From: Candidatus Woesearchaeota archaeon
GTDB taxonomy: Archaea > Nanobdellota > Nanobdellia > SCGC-AAA011-G17 > GW2011-AR18
Direction: 5' to 3'
Length of the DNA stretch: 59,649 nucleotides
NCBI GenBank assembly: GCA_018302105.1
Contig: JAGWAD010000011.1
Span: forward strand, 11,087 to 70,735
The notes beneath the pieces were generated by a model, which was not told the origin of the DNA, ran no database searches, and saw nothing but the letters and a program-made list of their open reading frames with translations. The first letter of the stretch is position 1. Each line of letters opens with the position of its first letter. A program made the position numbers and the translations under genes. This document shows, one piece after another, positions 39,715-49,046 of the stretch.

Positions 39715-40821
39715 ATGGAACAAATAATTTTAGAACAAGATATAATTAATACTTATCCAGAGAAAAATATAAAATTATCAGAAGATTATATTAAATATTT
39801 AAAATTAAAAAATGAAAATCCAAACTTAGGTTATAAAAAATTATCAAAATTAATGAACGAGCCAATCCATAGGACAAGATATTGGCATCATGGAAATGCA
39901 ATTCCTCAACCAGTAAGAACTGTTAATTGGTTAAAAGAAAAAGGCTTGCTGCCATTAAATTCAGATAATCCAAATATAAATTTAATAACTAAAATATTTG
40001 GAGCAACATTTGGAGATGGTGGCATATTTGGAAATTTAAATGCAATTTTTATTTCAAGTTCAGAATTAGAAGCAGTAAAAGAATTTGGAGAAGATCTTAA
40101 AAAATTATTTGGAGAAGAAATAGAAGAAAATTTTAGAATAATTGAAGGTGGAGAATATGGTCATTCCTGGTGCTATCAGAACACAAATAGGAATATAATA
40201 AGGTTTTTCATGGCTTTAGGCGCGCCTATTGGGGATAAATCATTTACATCGATGTTAATACCAAATTGGATTAAAACTGAGAAAATTGAAGATGAATTTT
40301 ATGGTTCATTGTTTGGGGCTGAAATAGGAATACCAAAAGTACATATAAACAAAAAAAATTTAGATAGTTTATCTTTTGGGATAACCGGAACAGAAAAATT
40401 TGCAGAAAATAGAATAAGGTTTTTATCGCAAATGGCAAATTATTTGAACAATAAAGGAATTAAAACAGGGACAATTAATATTAACGAACACAAAAAGGTA
40501 AATAGGGGAGGAGAACCAACCAAAATTTACAGATTGTTAATATCAATAGAATTTGACAATGTAACAAATTTCATGACTTTGACAAAAATGAATTATTGTA
40601 GATATAAAAAAGAAAAACTAGCAAATACAATGAATGAATTTTCAGAGATAAAAAGACAAAGAATAAAAGAAATGTTGGAATTAGGATACGGACTTAAATC
40701 AATATTAAATCTGTTAAATTTATCAGAAACCTCTTTAGAAATAATAGAAAACTATGAAAATTTTCACGCAATATATAATGATAGTGTAAATCAGTATTTA
40801 GTGCCAGAAATTTTTTCATAA
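39715..40821 (+). CDS. Free-standing LAGLIDADG homing endonuclease
   Basis: A 368-residue DNA endonuclease. An N-terminal helix-turn-helix-like segment ('LGYKKLSKLMNEPIHRTRYWH') precedes two LAGLIDADG-type motifs ('IFGATFGDGGIFG' near 90 and 'FYGSLFGAEIGIP' near 197), each with an acidic residue at the catalytic position. A second HTH-like stretch occurs near 310. It lies 155 bases after the N-half of the split LonB intein, on the same strand, and could be the endonuclease that once resided in or mobilised this intein. It has its own TATA promoter with TGGAC repeats. The start is ATG 39715. Confidence 0.88.
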   Translation: MEQIILEQDIINTYPEKNIKLSEDYIKYLKLKNENPNLGYKKLSKLMNEPIHRTRYWHHGNAIPQPVRTVNWLKEKGLLPLNSDNPNINLITKIFGATFGDGGIFGNLNAIFISSSELEAVKEFGEDLKKLFGEEIEENFRIIEGGEYGHSWCYQNTNRNIIRFFMALGAPIGDKSFTSMLIPNWIKTEKIEDEFYGSLFGAEIGIPKVHINKKNLDSLSFGITGTEKFAENRIRFLSQMANYLNNKGIKTGTININEHKKVNRGGEPTKIYRLLISIEFDNVTNFMTLTKMNYCRYKKEKLANTMNEFSEIKRQRIKEMLELGYGLKSILNLLNLSETSLEIIENYENFHAIYNDSVNQYLVPEIFS

Positions 40822-40925
40822 AAAATAAAATTTTCTCCCAATATTTATTAAACTTCTTTGTACAATTCTTAAAACAACATACAATGCAAAAGCAAGCGAT
40901 GCACATTTGTATGTCGGAGGTAAAA

Positions 40926-41276
40926 ATGATAAACGTAAATGTTTGGTTATATAGAAAACCTGCTTGGGATATGGATATTGAAGGAGAAGAAGAAATTTAT
41001 CCTGAAATGTTGAAGGAACAAGGCAATTATCTGAAAAAACATCTTGATAAAGTTGCAGATATTGTAAAAAAATTAAAATCTGCAGGTTGGGATTGCCATG
41101 GTACACTTTATGATTTAGACTTTCTAAATAAAACTATTAAAACAGAAGAAGAAGCCAAACAAGAATTAAAAAGATTAGGGATTTCCTTAAAGGAAGTAAG
41201 TATAATGGAATTTGAAGATGAAGAAGAATTCGGGGAAGAAGATTTAGGTGAGGAATACGAAGAATTAGAAGATTGA
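40926..41276 (+). CDS. Acidic protein, unknown
   Basis: 116 residues ending in a very acidic tail ('EFEDEEEFGEEDLGEEYEELED'). The N-terminal part ('INVNVWLYRKPAWDMD', 'VADIVKKLKSAGWDCHGTLYD') looks like a small alpha/beta domain. ATG 40926 is preferred because GGAGG lies six bases upstream, a rare Shine-Dalgarno here; a longer frame starts at 40884. First cargo gene after the endonuclease within the split lon locus. Confidence 0.6.
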   Translation: MINVNVWLYRKPAWDMDIEGEEEIYPEMLKEQGNYLKKHLDKVADIVKKLKSAGWDCHGTLYDLDFLNKTIKTEEEAKQELKRLGISLKEVSIMEFEDEEEFGEEDLGEEYEELED

Positions 41277-41366
41277 TTTTTATTTTCTTATTTTTTATGA
41301 TTACCTGAATAAATTTAAGAATAGCAATAGAAATGTTTTTATTTTTAAATTAATAAGAAATAAGTT

Positions 41367-41489
41367 ATGTCATTTAATAACAAATCAAAATCAGAAATCC
41401 AAGTCTATGAAATTTACTTGCCAGAATATAAAATAAATAAAGAACCAGTTTTTCATAAGAATAAACTTTTAAATCTTTTTATTATGTAG
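41367..41489 (+). CDS. Possible 40-residue peptide
   Basis: ATG 41367 opens a 40-codon frame ('MSFNNKSKSEIQVYEIYLPE') that ends at TAG 41487-41489. It overlaps the likely promoter of the next gene (CTTTTAAAT near 41466), which lowers the likelihood that it is translated. Confidence 0.25.
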   Translation: MSFNNKSKSEIQVYEIYLPEYKINKEPVFHKNKLLNLFIM

Positions 41490-41494
41490 GTTTC

Positions 41495-41932
41495 ATGATA
41501 GACTTAGTTTTTACTGAAAAAACAACAGATGTTAATAGAAGAATAGTTAGAGTAGATTTGGGAGAACTTGTTCTATTTACATCAAGAATGGGAAGGAAGA
41601 GTCATCCGCTAAAATTAGGAGTTATTCATGAAGTTCATAAATTTGATGAAACAATACATAAAGTACAGAGAGGTTGTCGTAGGGGAGATAATATAACAAT
41701 AAATCCTGTGTATATGTTGCAAAATCAAAATGTTTTTGGTGTTGGTATATCATACTTTTATATTATAGACCCTAAATGTAATAACAGAAATACTTATAAC
41801 GTTGGAGACATAGATTTCTTTCGCATGGGAACACCAGAAGAAATAGCAAGAACATTGAGAACAGAGTTCAAAGGTTATGAAGGGCATGCCACAATAATCG
41901 AAAAAATGAGAAAACCATACATTCAGCTATAA
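41495..41932 (+). CDS. Unknown protein in the split lon locus
   Basis: A 145-residue soluble protein with beta-rich pattern ('RRIVRVDLGELVLFTSR', 'YFYIIDPKCNNRNTYNVGDIDFFRMG'). No family recognised. A TATA-like CTTTTAAAT lies about 28 bases upstream. The 3' end overlaps the convergent gene by 6 bases. Confidence 0.5.
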   Translation: MIDLVFTEKTTDVNRRIVRVDLGELVLFTSRMGRKSHPLKLGVIHEVHKFDETIHKVQRGCRRGDNITINPVYMLQNQNVFGVGISYFYIIDPKCNNRNTYNVGDIDFFRMGTPEEIARTLRTEFKGYEGHATIIEKMRKPYIQL

Positions 41933-42475
41933 TAACAAAACATCCCCGACATAAAAAGGTGTTTTCATAAGAAGATCTAAAACATCTTTTTTAATTTTTG
42001 CTGAATCCTCTTTTGCATATTCTCTTTCAATCCAATCGTATTTTTCATCATCTTTCTCATCTTCACATTCATTATAAGAAATTCCATAAATTATCCTAAC
42101 TACCTCAGAACCTATAGTTGTCTTTGTTATCGTAGGTCTAAAAATATTTGGTAATAAATTAATAAGTTGAGGATGAAAATCTATAGGATCTGAATTTCTA
42201 GGGTAACTTAAATCATGGATTATATCAACAAATTCTCTTGTTAAATCTTTATTTATCCCAATACCATATCTTAAATGAACAGGAATATCAACATTTAATC
42301 CCATTACATTTCTTACAACTTTTCCAATATTAAATTTTTGTTCAATAAGGCTGCAAAATTCTCTCTCAGGATTACAAAATGAATTATCTTCTAAATAATC
42401 ATGAAGTTCAATATAATATGGTTTTAATACACCAATTTCTTCATATCTTAATATTGATTCTAATCTTTCATTCAT
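41927..42475 (-). CDS. Unknown protein, second gene of a two-gene operon
   Basis: About 182 residues beginning 'MNERLESILRYEEIG'. ATG 42475 is chosen because it overlaps the stop of the preceding gene (ATGAATGA), showing translational coupling; the longer frame to 42541 would run over that gene. The sequence is soluble and mostly helical ('EFVDIIHDLSYPRNSDPIDF'). Function unknown. Confidence 0.5.
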   Translation of the reverse strand: MNERLESILRYEEIGVLKPYYIELHDYLEDNSFCNPEREFCSLIEQKFNIGKVVRNVMGLNVDIPVHLRYGIGINKDLTREFVDIIHDLSYPRNSDPIDFHPQLINLLPNIFRPTITKTTIGSEVVRIIYGISYNECEDEKDDEKYDWIEREYAKEDSAKIKKDVLDLLMKTPFYVGDVLLL

Positions 42476-42836
42476 TTTTACCCAAATCTGAAACTTCATA
42501 AGCTCCAATTGCTCTTTCCAAATGATGCATTCTTGACGCAAACGAAAATTTTAAACTCCCATAATATACACTAAGTACCAAATGTGCTAAAGCATGGGTC
42601 TCATAATCAAAATTATCTCTTCTATCAATAAGTTGTCTTGTAGTTAGTAATAAATATTGTTTAACTAAATTCGAAATAGGTTTAGTATAATCTTCAATTT
42701 TTCTATAATCTAACTCGTTTCCTAAATATTTTTCATATTTTGTTATAGGGTCAGGCTTTAATATTTCTAAAAATCTAATTTTAATATCTTTTAATTTTTT
42801 TTCAAGCTCAGAAAGTTCATTTTTCTTGTTTGTCAT
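42468..42836 (-). CDS. Unknown helical protein, first gene of the operon
   Basis: 122 residues, helical, starting 'MTNKKNELSELEKKLKDIKIRFLEIL' with a coiled-coil-like N-terminus, then 'THALAHLVLSVYYGSLKF'. It is coupled to the following gene and divergent from the TrmB-like gene. Together the pair runs opposite to lon. Confidence 0.5.
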   Translation of the reverse strand: MTNKKNELSELEKKLKDIKIRFLEILKPDPITKYEKYLGNELDYRKIEDYTKPISNLVKQYLLLTTRQLIDRRDNFDYETHALAHLVLSVYYGSLKFSFASRMHHLERAIGAYEVSDLGKNE

Positions 42837-42922
42837 AATTTAAAAAAATATAGAAAATTATATTAAGTTAATTTACCCCTTTTGGCAGTAATACTTATAT
42901 ATCTATCTAAATTATAAATCTC

Positions 42923-43690
42923 ATGGAAGATATACTAAAAAGCATTGGATTATCAGAAAGAGAAATAAAAGTATATCTGGCATTATTAGAGTTAGGACAA
43001 ACAACAGTAGGACCAGTAGCAACAAAAACAAGAATCCAACACCCGAAAATATATCAAACTTTAGAAAAATTAATAGACAAAGGATTAGTAAGTTTTATTA
43101 TAATATCAAAAACAAAACATTTTCAGGCACAGGATCCTAAGTATATATTAAATATAATAAAAGAAAAAGAAAGAAAATTTATAGAAATCTTGCCAATTCT
43201 AAAACAAAAACAAAAATTTTCAAAAGATAAGCAAACAGCAACAATCTACGAAGGCTACGAATCAATTAAGTCAATGTTCAATAATATTATAGAAAATTTA
43301 ACTAAAAATAGTTATTATTATGTATTTGCATTTAAAGAAGAATATATTAATTCTCAATTAGCCTCAAGATTTCTAAGAAATATCCACATTAGATTGTCAG
43401 AAAAGAAATTAGACGACAGATTAATTGTTCACAGTTCCATAAAAAAAGAATTTATTAAAAATTATTCACATATTAAAGGAATAAAATACAAATTTTCAAA
43501 TATTAATATTCCTTTTGGTTTAATCATAACAGACAATAAAATTATTAATTGGGTATGGGAAGAAAGACCAACTGCTGTAGAAATAACTTCTAAAAAAATA
43601 GCAGGGCAATATAAACTCTTCTTTTTAGATATATGGAATAGTATAAATAAACAACAATACCAAAAATATATTAAAAAATCCAACCACTAA
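42923..43690 (+). CDS. TrmB-like transcriptional regulator inside the split lon locus
   Basis: 255 residues with an N-terminal winged HTH ('LSEREIKVYLALLELGQTTVG', 'HPKIYQTLEKLIDKGLV'), a central helix and a C-terminal domain starting 'ATIYEGYESIKSMF'. It is paralogous to the regulator at 26578-27327. It ends 31 bases before the start of the LonB C-terminal gene. The short symmetric word AGTAATACT lies upstream near 42884. It may regulate the adjacent cargo operon or the second lon half. Confidence 0.8.
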   Translation: MEDILKSIGLSEREIKVYLALLELGQTTVGPVATKTRIQHPKIYQTLEKLIDKGLVSFIIISKTKHFQAQDPKYILNIIKEKERKFIEILPILKQKQKFSKDKQTATIYEGYESIKSMFNNIIENLTKNSYYYVFAFKEEYINSQLASRFLRNIHIRLSEKKLDDRLIVHSSIKKEFIKNYSHIKGIKYKFSNINIPFGLIITDNKIINWVWEERPTAVEITSKKIAGQYKLFFLDIWNSINKQQYQKYIKKSNH

Positions 43691-43700
43691 ATTTAAAAAC
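43690..43700 (+). promoter_or_regulatory. TATA box of the LonB C-terminal gene
   Basis: AATTTAAAAAC lies about 25-30 bases upstream of ATG 43722. It supports independent transcription of the second LonB gene with a leaderless or near-leaderless mRNA. Confidence 0.5.
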
Positions 43701-43721
43701 TAGAACTCTTCAAATAATAAA

Positions 43722-43856
43722 ATGCCAGAAGAATTGCCATTTAAACTAAAAACAGAAAGAGTAAAGAAAATAGAAAAAATACAATATGATGGTTATTTAT
43801 ATAATCTTACAACAGAATCAGGAAATTTATTCGCAAATAAGATATTAGTAAAAAAT
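43722..43856 (+). other. C-terminal half of a split intein (45 residues)
   Basis: Contains intein block F ('[19 protein letters not shown]') and block G ending 'ILVKN' before Ser+1 of the extein. The terminal Asn is canonical; the penultimate residue is Lys rather than His, a substitution tolerated in some inteins. With the N-half at 39158-39556 it makes a 178-residue mini-intein. Confidence 0.9.
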
Positions 43857-45113
43857 TCAGGCGGTTTAGGAACACCAGCACATGAACGTGTTGTTGCAGG
43901 AATGCTTCAAAAAGCAAATTCAGGGGTTCTTTTCATTGATGAAATTGGATTATTAGATTATCATTCCCAGCAGGAATTATTGTCAGCATTACAGGAAAAA
44001 AAATATAAAATTACAGGCCAGTCAGAAAGATCTTCAGGTTCTATGGTAAGTACAGAAGCAGTTCCAACTGATTTTATTTTAGTTGCAGCAGGAAACCTGG
44101 AAATACTAGAAAAAATGCACCCCGCACTAAGATCAAGAATTCGTGGTTATGGTTATGAAGTTTACATGAATGAAACTATGGATGATAACGTAGAAAATAG
44201 GAATAAATTAGTCCAATTCGTTGCTCAGGAAGTAGTAAAAGATAAAAAAATTCCTCATTTCAAAAAAGAAGCAGTAGATGAAATTATTAAAGAAGCAAGA
44301 AAAATGGCAGGAACATCAGGAAAACTTACAGTCCGTCTGCGTGAACTAGGAGGACTCATTCGTGCAGCAGGTGATTTAGCCTTAGAATCAAATTCAAAAT
44401 TAGTAGAAAGAGAACATATAATAAAAGCAAGACAATATGCAAGACCATTAGAACAACAATTAGCAGACAAATATATTGAAAATAAAAAGAAATACGAAGT
44501 AATAATAACATCAGGGTCTCGTATAGGTCGTGTCAACGGTTTAGCTGTTATTGGTTCAGGCGCTGCTTTATCAGGCTTAGTCTTGCCAATTGAATCTGAA
44601 GTAACAAAAGGCGGAGAAAAAGCAGAATTTATAGCAACAGGCCAGTTAGGGGACATAGCAAAAGAAGCAGTAAAAAACGTTTCAGCTATAATTTTGAAAG
44701 TATTTAATGAAGATATAAAAGAAAAACATGATATATTTATTCAGTTTATTCAAACCCATTCCGGTGTTGAAGGAGACTCTGCATCAATAGCAGTTGCCAC
44801 AGCAATAGTTTCAGCTTTAAAAGATATTCCAGTAAGACAGGATACAGCAATGACAGGTTCTTTATCAATTCGTGGAGAAGTCCTTCCAATTGGTGGAGTT
44901 ACTGCAAAAGTAGAAGCTGCAATAGAAGCAGGTTTAAAACAAGTTATAGTTCCAAAAAAGAATTACAATGATTTGGTATTATCTAAAGAACAGCTTGAAA
45001 AAATAAAAATTATTCCAGTAGAGCGTTTTAGTGAAGTTCTAAAAAATGCTTTGATTTGGGAAGGCAAAAATAAAATTGTATTAAAAAAATTATTAAACAC
45101 TAAATCAAATTAA
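43722..45113 (+). CDS. lonB: C-terminal split intein half fused to the LonB ATPase/protease part
   Basis: 463 residues. Residues 1-45 are an intein C-half; residues 46-463 continue LonB from '[12 protein letters not shown]'. The LonB part holds Walker B 'GVLFIDEIG' (about 68), the AAA sensor region ('[25 protein letters not shown]') and the C-terminal serine protease with the catalytic dyad: Ser in '[12 protein letters not shown]' and Lys in '[14 protein letters not shown]'. Without the N-terminal gene it lacks Walker A and the membrane helices. ATG 43722 with a TATA box about 25 bases upstream shows it is expressed separately. The precise join with the first gene restores a full-length LonB of about 650 residues. 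Confidence 0.93.
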   Translation: MPEELPFKLKTERVKKIEKIQYDGYLYNLTTESGNLFANKILVKNSGGLGTPAHERVVAGMLQKANSGVLFIDEIGLLDYHSQQELLSALQEKKYKITGQSERSSGSMVSTEAVPTDFILVAAGNLEILEKMHPALRSRIRGYGYEVYMNETMDDNVENRNKLVQFVAQEVVKDKKIPHFKKEAVDEIIKEARKMAGTSGKLTVRLRELGGLIRAAGDLALESNSKLVEREHIIKARQYARPLEQQLADKYIENKKKYEVIITSGSRIGRVNGLAVIGSGAALSGLVLPIESEVTKGGEKAEFIATGQLGDIAKEAVKNVSAIILKVFNEDIKEKHDIFIQFIQTHSGVEGDSASIAVATAIVSALKDIPVRQDTAMTGSLSIRGEVLPIGGVTAKVEAAIEAGLKQVIVPKKNYNDLVLSKEQLEKIKIIPVERFSEVLKNALIWEGKNKIVLKKLLNTKSN

Positions 45114-45222
45114 AAAATTCATTCGGTATATATAGTAGTTGAAATTATAATTGTTCATGGTAAATTTTAAAAATTTAGCAAAAATATAAATAATTTGACT
45201 TGTTGAATTTCAGCAAAATTAC

Positions 45223-45885
45223 TTATGCTATCACATCTTTTGGTTTCTTTTCTTTATCCAAAAAGAATTTGTTATTTTTATATGTCAAAGAATACAGTTT
45301 TCCGTTTAATAATCCGTAAACTGAAAGTTTATATTTTTGTGCCTTTTCTTGAATATCTACATAATCCGTATATTGAGGTTTGTATATTCCATTCCATTTC
45401 GGTCTTTCTTTTTTAGGAATTAATTTAAACTTATTTATGGTATTATTAATAACGCCACCATCATCTTCTATTTTATTAATATTAATACAAATTCCCACCA
45501 CTTTAGGATTGAATATATGAACTTCATTCATTCCTTGACTTTCAAGAATTGCACTTTCTATATTCCAGTCTTCAAATTCAGGAATTTTAATTCCTAGTCT
45601 ACTAGACCATACATCACTATGATATGCAAATGTTATAATTCCATCACCAATTATCACATTAATATCTGCCCATGCTTCATCTGTTTTGTTATCAAATCTT
45701 ATTGTTCTACAACTAATATGTGGCTTGTCTTTTAATAGTTTAATTAAACTAATTCCCCAATATGTATAAAAATTTTTTAAAGGAATTTCATGTGTATCAT
45801 GCAGCAACCCATGCAAGAAATAAACATTAAACCTTTTGATAGTAAATTTTAAATTTTCAAATTTTTTGAATTTATATTCATTCAT
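45223..45885 (-). CDS. Unknown protein
   Basis: 220 residues, soluble, beta-rich in the middle ('DINVIIGDGIITFAYHSDVWSSRLGIKIPEF'). No motif or family recognised. It converges on the LonB C-terminal gene and lies just downstream of another unknown gene on the same strand. Confidence 0.5.
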   Translation of the reverse strand: MNEYKFKKFENLKFTIKRFNVYFLHGLLHDTHEIPLKNFYTYWGISLIKLLKDKPHISCRTIRFDNKTDEAWADINVIIGDGIITFAYHSDVWSSRLGIKIPEFEDWNIESAILESQGMNEVHIFNPKVVGICININKIEDDGGVINNTINKFKLIPKKERPKWNGIYKPQYTDYVDIQEKAQKYKLSVYGLLNGKLYSLTYKNNKFFLDKEKKPKDVIA

Positions 45886-45930
45886 TACTTTTATGGAAAA
45901 TATAAACTATAAAAATTTAACTTGGATTAT

Positions 45931-46569
45931 TTATTGGTTTACATTTAACAATTTCTCAGCCAAAATATAAAACTGTTCAGGATTTAATTCAATTCCCACC
46001 ATTCTTAATTTCTTCATTAAATGCATTCCCTCATCTCTTCCTCCAACCTTGTCAATCTTAAATAATTCTTCCAAACTTAAAGAACACAAATAACCACTTC
46101 TTTTACTAATCTTCAAAACAACATCTTCTTTCCCATTATGCACAATCAACCTGTTTAAATCCACAAAAAATCCATCCTTATACAGTATATTATATTTATA
46201 ACTAAAATTTCTGCACAACAACTCAAAATCTATCAGTTTTTTATAAATCTCATTTATATTACTAGAATTTACAAAATCCTTAAAACTAATACCAAACATA
46301 TCTTCAAATTCTCGCTTGTCTTTATCTCGATAATTATACACTCTCCCAAGAAATTTTTTATATTTATGTAATGAATTGTTGAATTTTCTAAATTTATAGT
46401 TTTTCTTTGTTTGATTTATTGCCAAAGTCTGTGGACTCATTTCGTTAGTCTGATATCTTAGATTCGGTCTTACAATCCTTTTCTTTCTCCAAATTCCTTC
46501 AACTAAATGAGCATATTCGTAAACCTTACCACTATTCTTTTTTACCTTTTTTATTCTTATGAATGCCAT
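45931..46569 (-). CDS. Unknown basic protein
   Basis: 212 residues. The basic N-terminus ('AFIRIKKVKKNSGKVYEYAHLVEG') resembles the opening of some transposase-like or nucleic-acid-binding proteins, but no catalytic motif follows. The start is ATG 46569. The downstream gene at 45885 begins about 45 bases after its stop. Confidence 0.5.
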   Translation of the reverse strand: MAFIRIKKVKKNSGKVYEYAHLVEGIWRKKRIVRPNLRYQTNEMSPQTLAINQTKKNYKFRKFNNSLHKYKKFLGRVYNYRDKDKREFEDMFGISFKDFVNSSNINEIYKKLIDFELLCRNFSYKYNILYKDGFFVDLNRLIVHNGKEDVVLKISKRSGYLCSLSLEELFKIDKVGGRDEGMHLMKKLRMVGIELNPEQFYILAEKLLNVNQ

Positions 46570-46696
46570 TATTGCCTAATTAGTCTGTTGTCTATTTTAC
46601 TATATTAAGGTTGGGCACAATGTAAATATTAAACATTTCTAATCATTAACCTGTAATAACACAATAAAAAGATAAATATAAAATTCAATGTGAAAG

Positions 46697-46719
46697 TTGT
46701 TTTTGACTAACAGTAAGCC
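46697..46719 (-). repeat. 23-bp dispersed repeat, copy B
   Basis: Reverse-oriented partner of 24309-24331 with two mismatches (core TTGACTAACAGTAA at 46703-46716). A further word following it (AATCTAAGAATTT, near 46729) also recurs at about 18669 before the decayed gene near polD. Confidence 0.5.
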
Positions 46720-46775
46720 AATTCCAATCTAAGAATTTTATATAACTTACTATAAATTAGGACATTATAAATCAA

Positions 46776-46872
46776 GATTCTCTTTAATCTTCGGTTGATA
46801 GATTTTTACGATGTTATTTTCATGGTCTGGCTCTTCGATATATTTTTGTTAAAAAAATATTTTCTACATCAT
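46776..46872 (+). repeat. 97-bp exact direct repeat, left copy (forms the argS 5' end)
   Basis: Identical over 97 bases to 52571-52667. This copy covers the region before and including the first 26 codons of the argS frame. The 3' part can fold as ATATTTTT/AAAAATAT. The other copy is in non-coding sequence. Confidence 0.95.
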
Positions 46873-48474
46873 TTAGAAGTCCCACCAAATCCAATATTAG
46901 GTGATTATGCTTTGCCTTGTTTTAAACTATCCAAAAAACCCCATGAAATACAAAAATTATTAAAATTACCAAAATTCATAGAAAAAACAGAAATAAAAGG
47001 TCCATATCTTAATTTTTTCATAAATAAAACATTTTTAGCAGAATTAACAATTAATCAAATCCTAAAAGAAAAAGAAAAATATGGTTCAAAATTATTAAAA
47101 GAAAGAGTGGTTATTGAGTTTCCAAGTCCTAATACAAACAAGCCGCTCCATATCGGGCACGCACGAAATATTATTTTAGGTCAGGCAGTATGCAACTTAT
47201 TAAAATTCATGGGTAATGAAGTAATTGTAGTAAATCTAAATAATGATAGGGGTGTGCATATCTGTAAATCTATGTTAGCCTATGCATTATTTGGAAATAA
47301 TGATAGTCCAGAGAAATCTAATAAAAAATCAGATCACTTTGTTGGTGATTATTATGTTAAATTTGCTAAAGCAGCAAAGGAAAATCCAAAATTAGAAGAA
47401 GAAGCACAGGAATATCTAAGAAAATGGGAAGCAGGAGATAAAAAAATTTTAGAATTATGGAAAAAGATGAATAACTGGGCTTTTGAGGGTTTTAGAGAAA
47501 CATACAAAAAATTTGATCTAAAAATAGACAAAGAATATTTTGAGTCAAATATATACAAAAACGGAAAAGAAATTATTTTAGAGGCCCTAGAAAAACACCA
47601 AGTACAAAAGAAGCCAGAAGGTGCAATATTCATCGATCTTTCAAAAGAAGGACTTGGAGAAAAGATATTATTACGGGGAGATGGGACATCAATTTATATA
47701 ACACAAGACATTTACTTAGCTATATTGAAATATAAAGAATTTAAATTTGATAAATCAATTTTTGTAAGTGCAGTAGAACAAAAACACCATTTTAAAGTTC
47801 TTTTTACAATACTTAAAAAATTAGGAAATCTATGGGCAGACAAACTCTATCATCTTAGTTATGGGATGGTTAATCTTGAATCTGGAAGGATGAAATCTCG
47901 TGAAGGTAATGTTGTTGATTCTGATGACTTAATTGAAGAACTAAACAAAATGGCAATTGAAGAAATAGATAAGAGGTATAATGAAATTACAAAAAAGGAA
48001 AAAGAAAAACGTTCAAATTCTATTGCAATGGCTGCATTAAGATATTATTACTTAAAAATTGACCATGAAAAAGATATCACATTTAAACCAGAAGAATCAA
48101 TCCGTTTCGAAGGAGATACAGGCCCATACATACAATATACACATGCAAGGGCATCAAGTATAATAAAAAAATCTGAAAAAACCTTAAAAATAAAGAATTA
48201 TCAATTGGGAGAAAAAGAATCTAAATTAATTAAAGTTTTATCAGAATTCCCACAAGCAGTAGAAAATGCCCACTCGCAATTGAGCCCACACATTATAACC
48301 AATTATTCATTTCATCTAGCTCAAACGTTTAATGAATTCTATCATTCTTGCCAAGTTTTAAATGAGTCTAACAAAGATGTAAGATTATCAAGATTAGCTT
48401 TAGTAAAAGCAGCAAAGCATGTCTTGAAAAATTCTTTAAACTTATTAGGAATTGAAGCCCCTGAACAAATGTAA
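46795..48474 (+). CDS. argS: Arginyl-tRNA synthetase with an atypical N-terminus
   Basis: Charges tRNA-Arg. From 'PPNPILGDYALPCF' onward the protein is a normal class I ArgRS: HIGH motif 'PLHIGHARN' near 117, KMSKS-like 'GRMKSREGN' near 364, and the C-terminal DALR anticodon domain ('YIQYTHARASSI'). The first 26 residues are hydrophobic and come from the 97-bp repeat, unlike the charged helix that normally opens ArgRS. Starts available in frame are TTG 46795 and ATG 46822. Either the repeat replaced the original 5' end or the true N-terminus is shorter. The catalytic core is intact. Confidence 0.9.
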   Translation: MIDFYDVIFMVWLFDIFLLKKYFLHHLEVPPNPILGDYALPCFKLSKKPHEIQKLLKLPKFIEKTEIKGPYLNFFINKTFLAELTINQILKEKEKYGSKLLKERVVIEFPSPNTNKPLHIGHARNIILGQAVCNLLKFMGNEVIVVNLNNDRGVHICKSMLAYALFGNNDSPEKSNKKSDHFVGDYYVKFAKAAKENPKLEEEAQEYLRKWEAGDKKILELWKKMNNWAFEGFRETYKKFDLKIDKEYFESNIYKNGKEIILEALEKHQVQKKPEGAIFIDLSKEGLGEKILLRGDGTSIYITQDIYLAILKYKEFKFDKSIFVSAVEQKHHFKVLFTILKKLGNLWADKLYHLSYGMVNLESGRMKSREGNVVDSDDLIEELNKMAIEEIDKRYNEITKKEKEKRSNSIAMAALRYYYLKIDHEKDITFKPEESIRFEGDTGPYIQYTHARASSIIKKSEKTLKIKNYQLGEKESKLIKVLSEFPQAVENAHSQLSPHIITNYSFHLAQTFNEFYHSCQVLNESNKDVRLSRLALVKAAKHVLKNSLNLLGIEAPEQM

Positions 48475-48518
48475 TACATTACCAAAATCTTTAAATATTA
48501 AACATTCAGATCAAAACC

Positions 48519-48944
48519 ATGGCAATAGTGGGTTTTAATTTTACAAAAATAAATGTTGAAAGAACAGGCAAATTAGATCCTAAAGATAAAATTGCAAATT
48601 CTATTAATTTACTAGAAATCCAGGAAGAAAAATTACCATTCAGTGAAGGCAAAGGTCTTTTAAAATTAGATTTTCAATTTGACATTACATATGGAAAAGT
48701 AGGTAAAATGTCTTTAAATGGTGTAGTCTTACTTATGGATGAACCAAATAAAACAAAAGAAATTCTTGAATCTTGGAATAAAGACAGGAAATTAGAACAA
48801 AAAGTTTCTACTGAAGTTTTTAATACAATCTTATTTAAGTGCAATATAAAAGCCTTACAATTAGCAGATGATCTTAATTTACCTGCCCATTTCAGAATAC
48901 CATTAATAAGAATAAAAACTGAAGAAACTTCTAAAAAAGAATAG
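48519..48944 (+). CDS. Conserved-looking unknown protein
   Basis: 141 residues, alpha/beta, soluble ('MAIVGFNFTKINVER', 'LLKLDFQFDITYGKVGKMSLNGVVLLMDE'). The compact beta-rich pattern with an alternating strand core suggests a small chaperone- or translocation-like fold (SecB-like is one possibility), but I cannot assign a function. It lies 44 bases after argS and probably shares its transcript. Confidence 0.6.
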   Translation: MAIVGFNFTKINVERTGKLDPKDKIANSINLLEIQEEKLPFSEGKGLLKLDFQFDITYGKVGKMSLNGVVLLMDEPNKTKEILESWNKDRKLEQKVSTEVFNTILFKCNIKALQLADDLNLPAHFRIPLIRIKTEETSKKE

Positions 48945-49046
48945 TCGCATTAGACTTCATTCTAATAACTATTTTATTATTTAATCAATCAAATAGCTAT
49001 TCTTAACATCCATAATGCTTTTATAATTCTTTTTTAATTTTAATTT

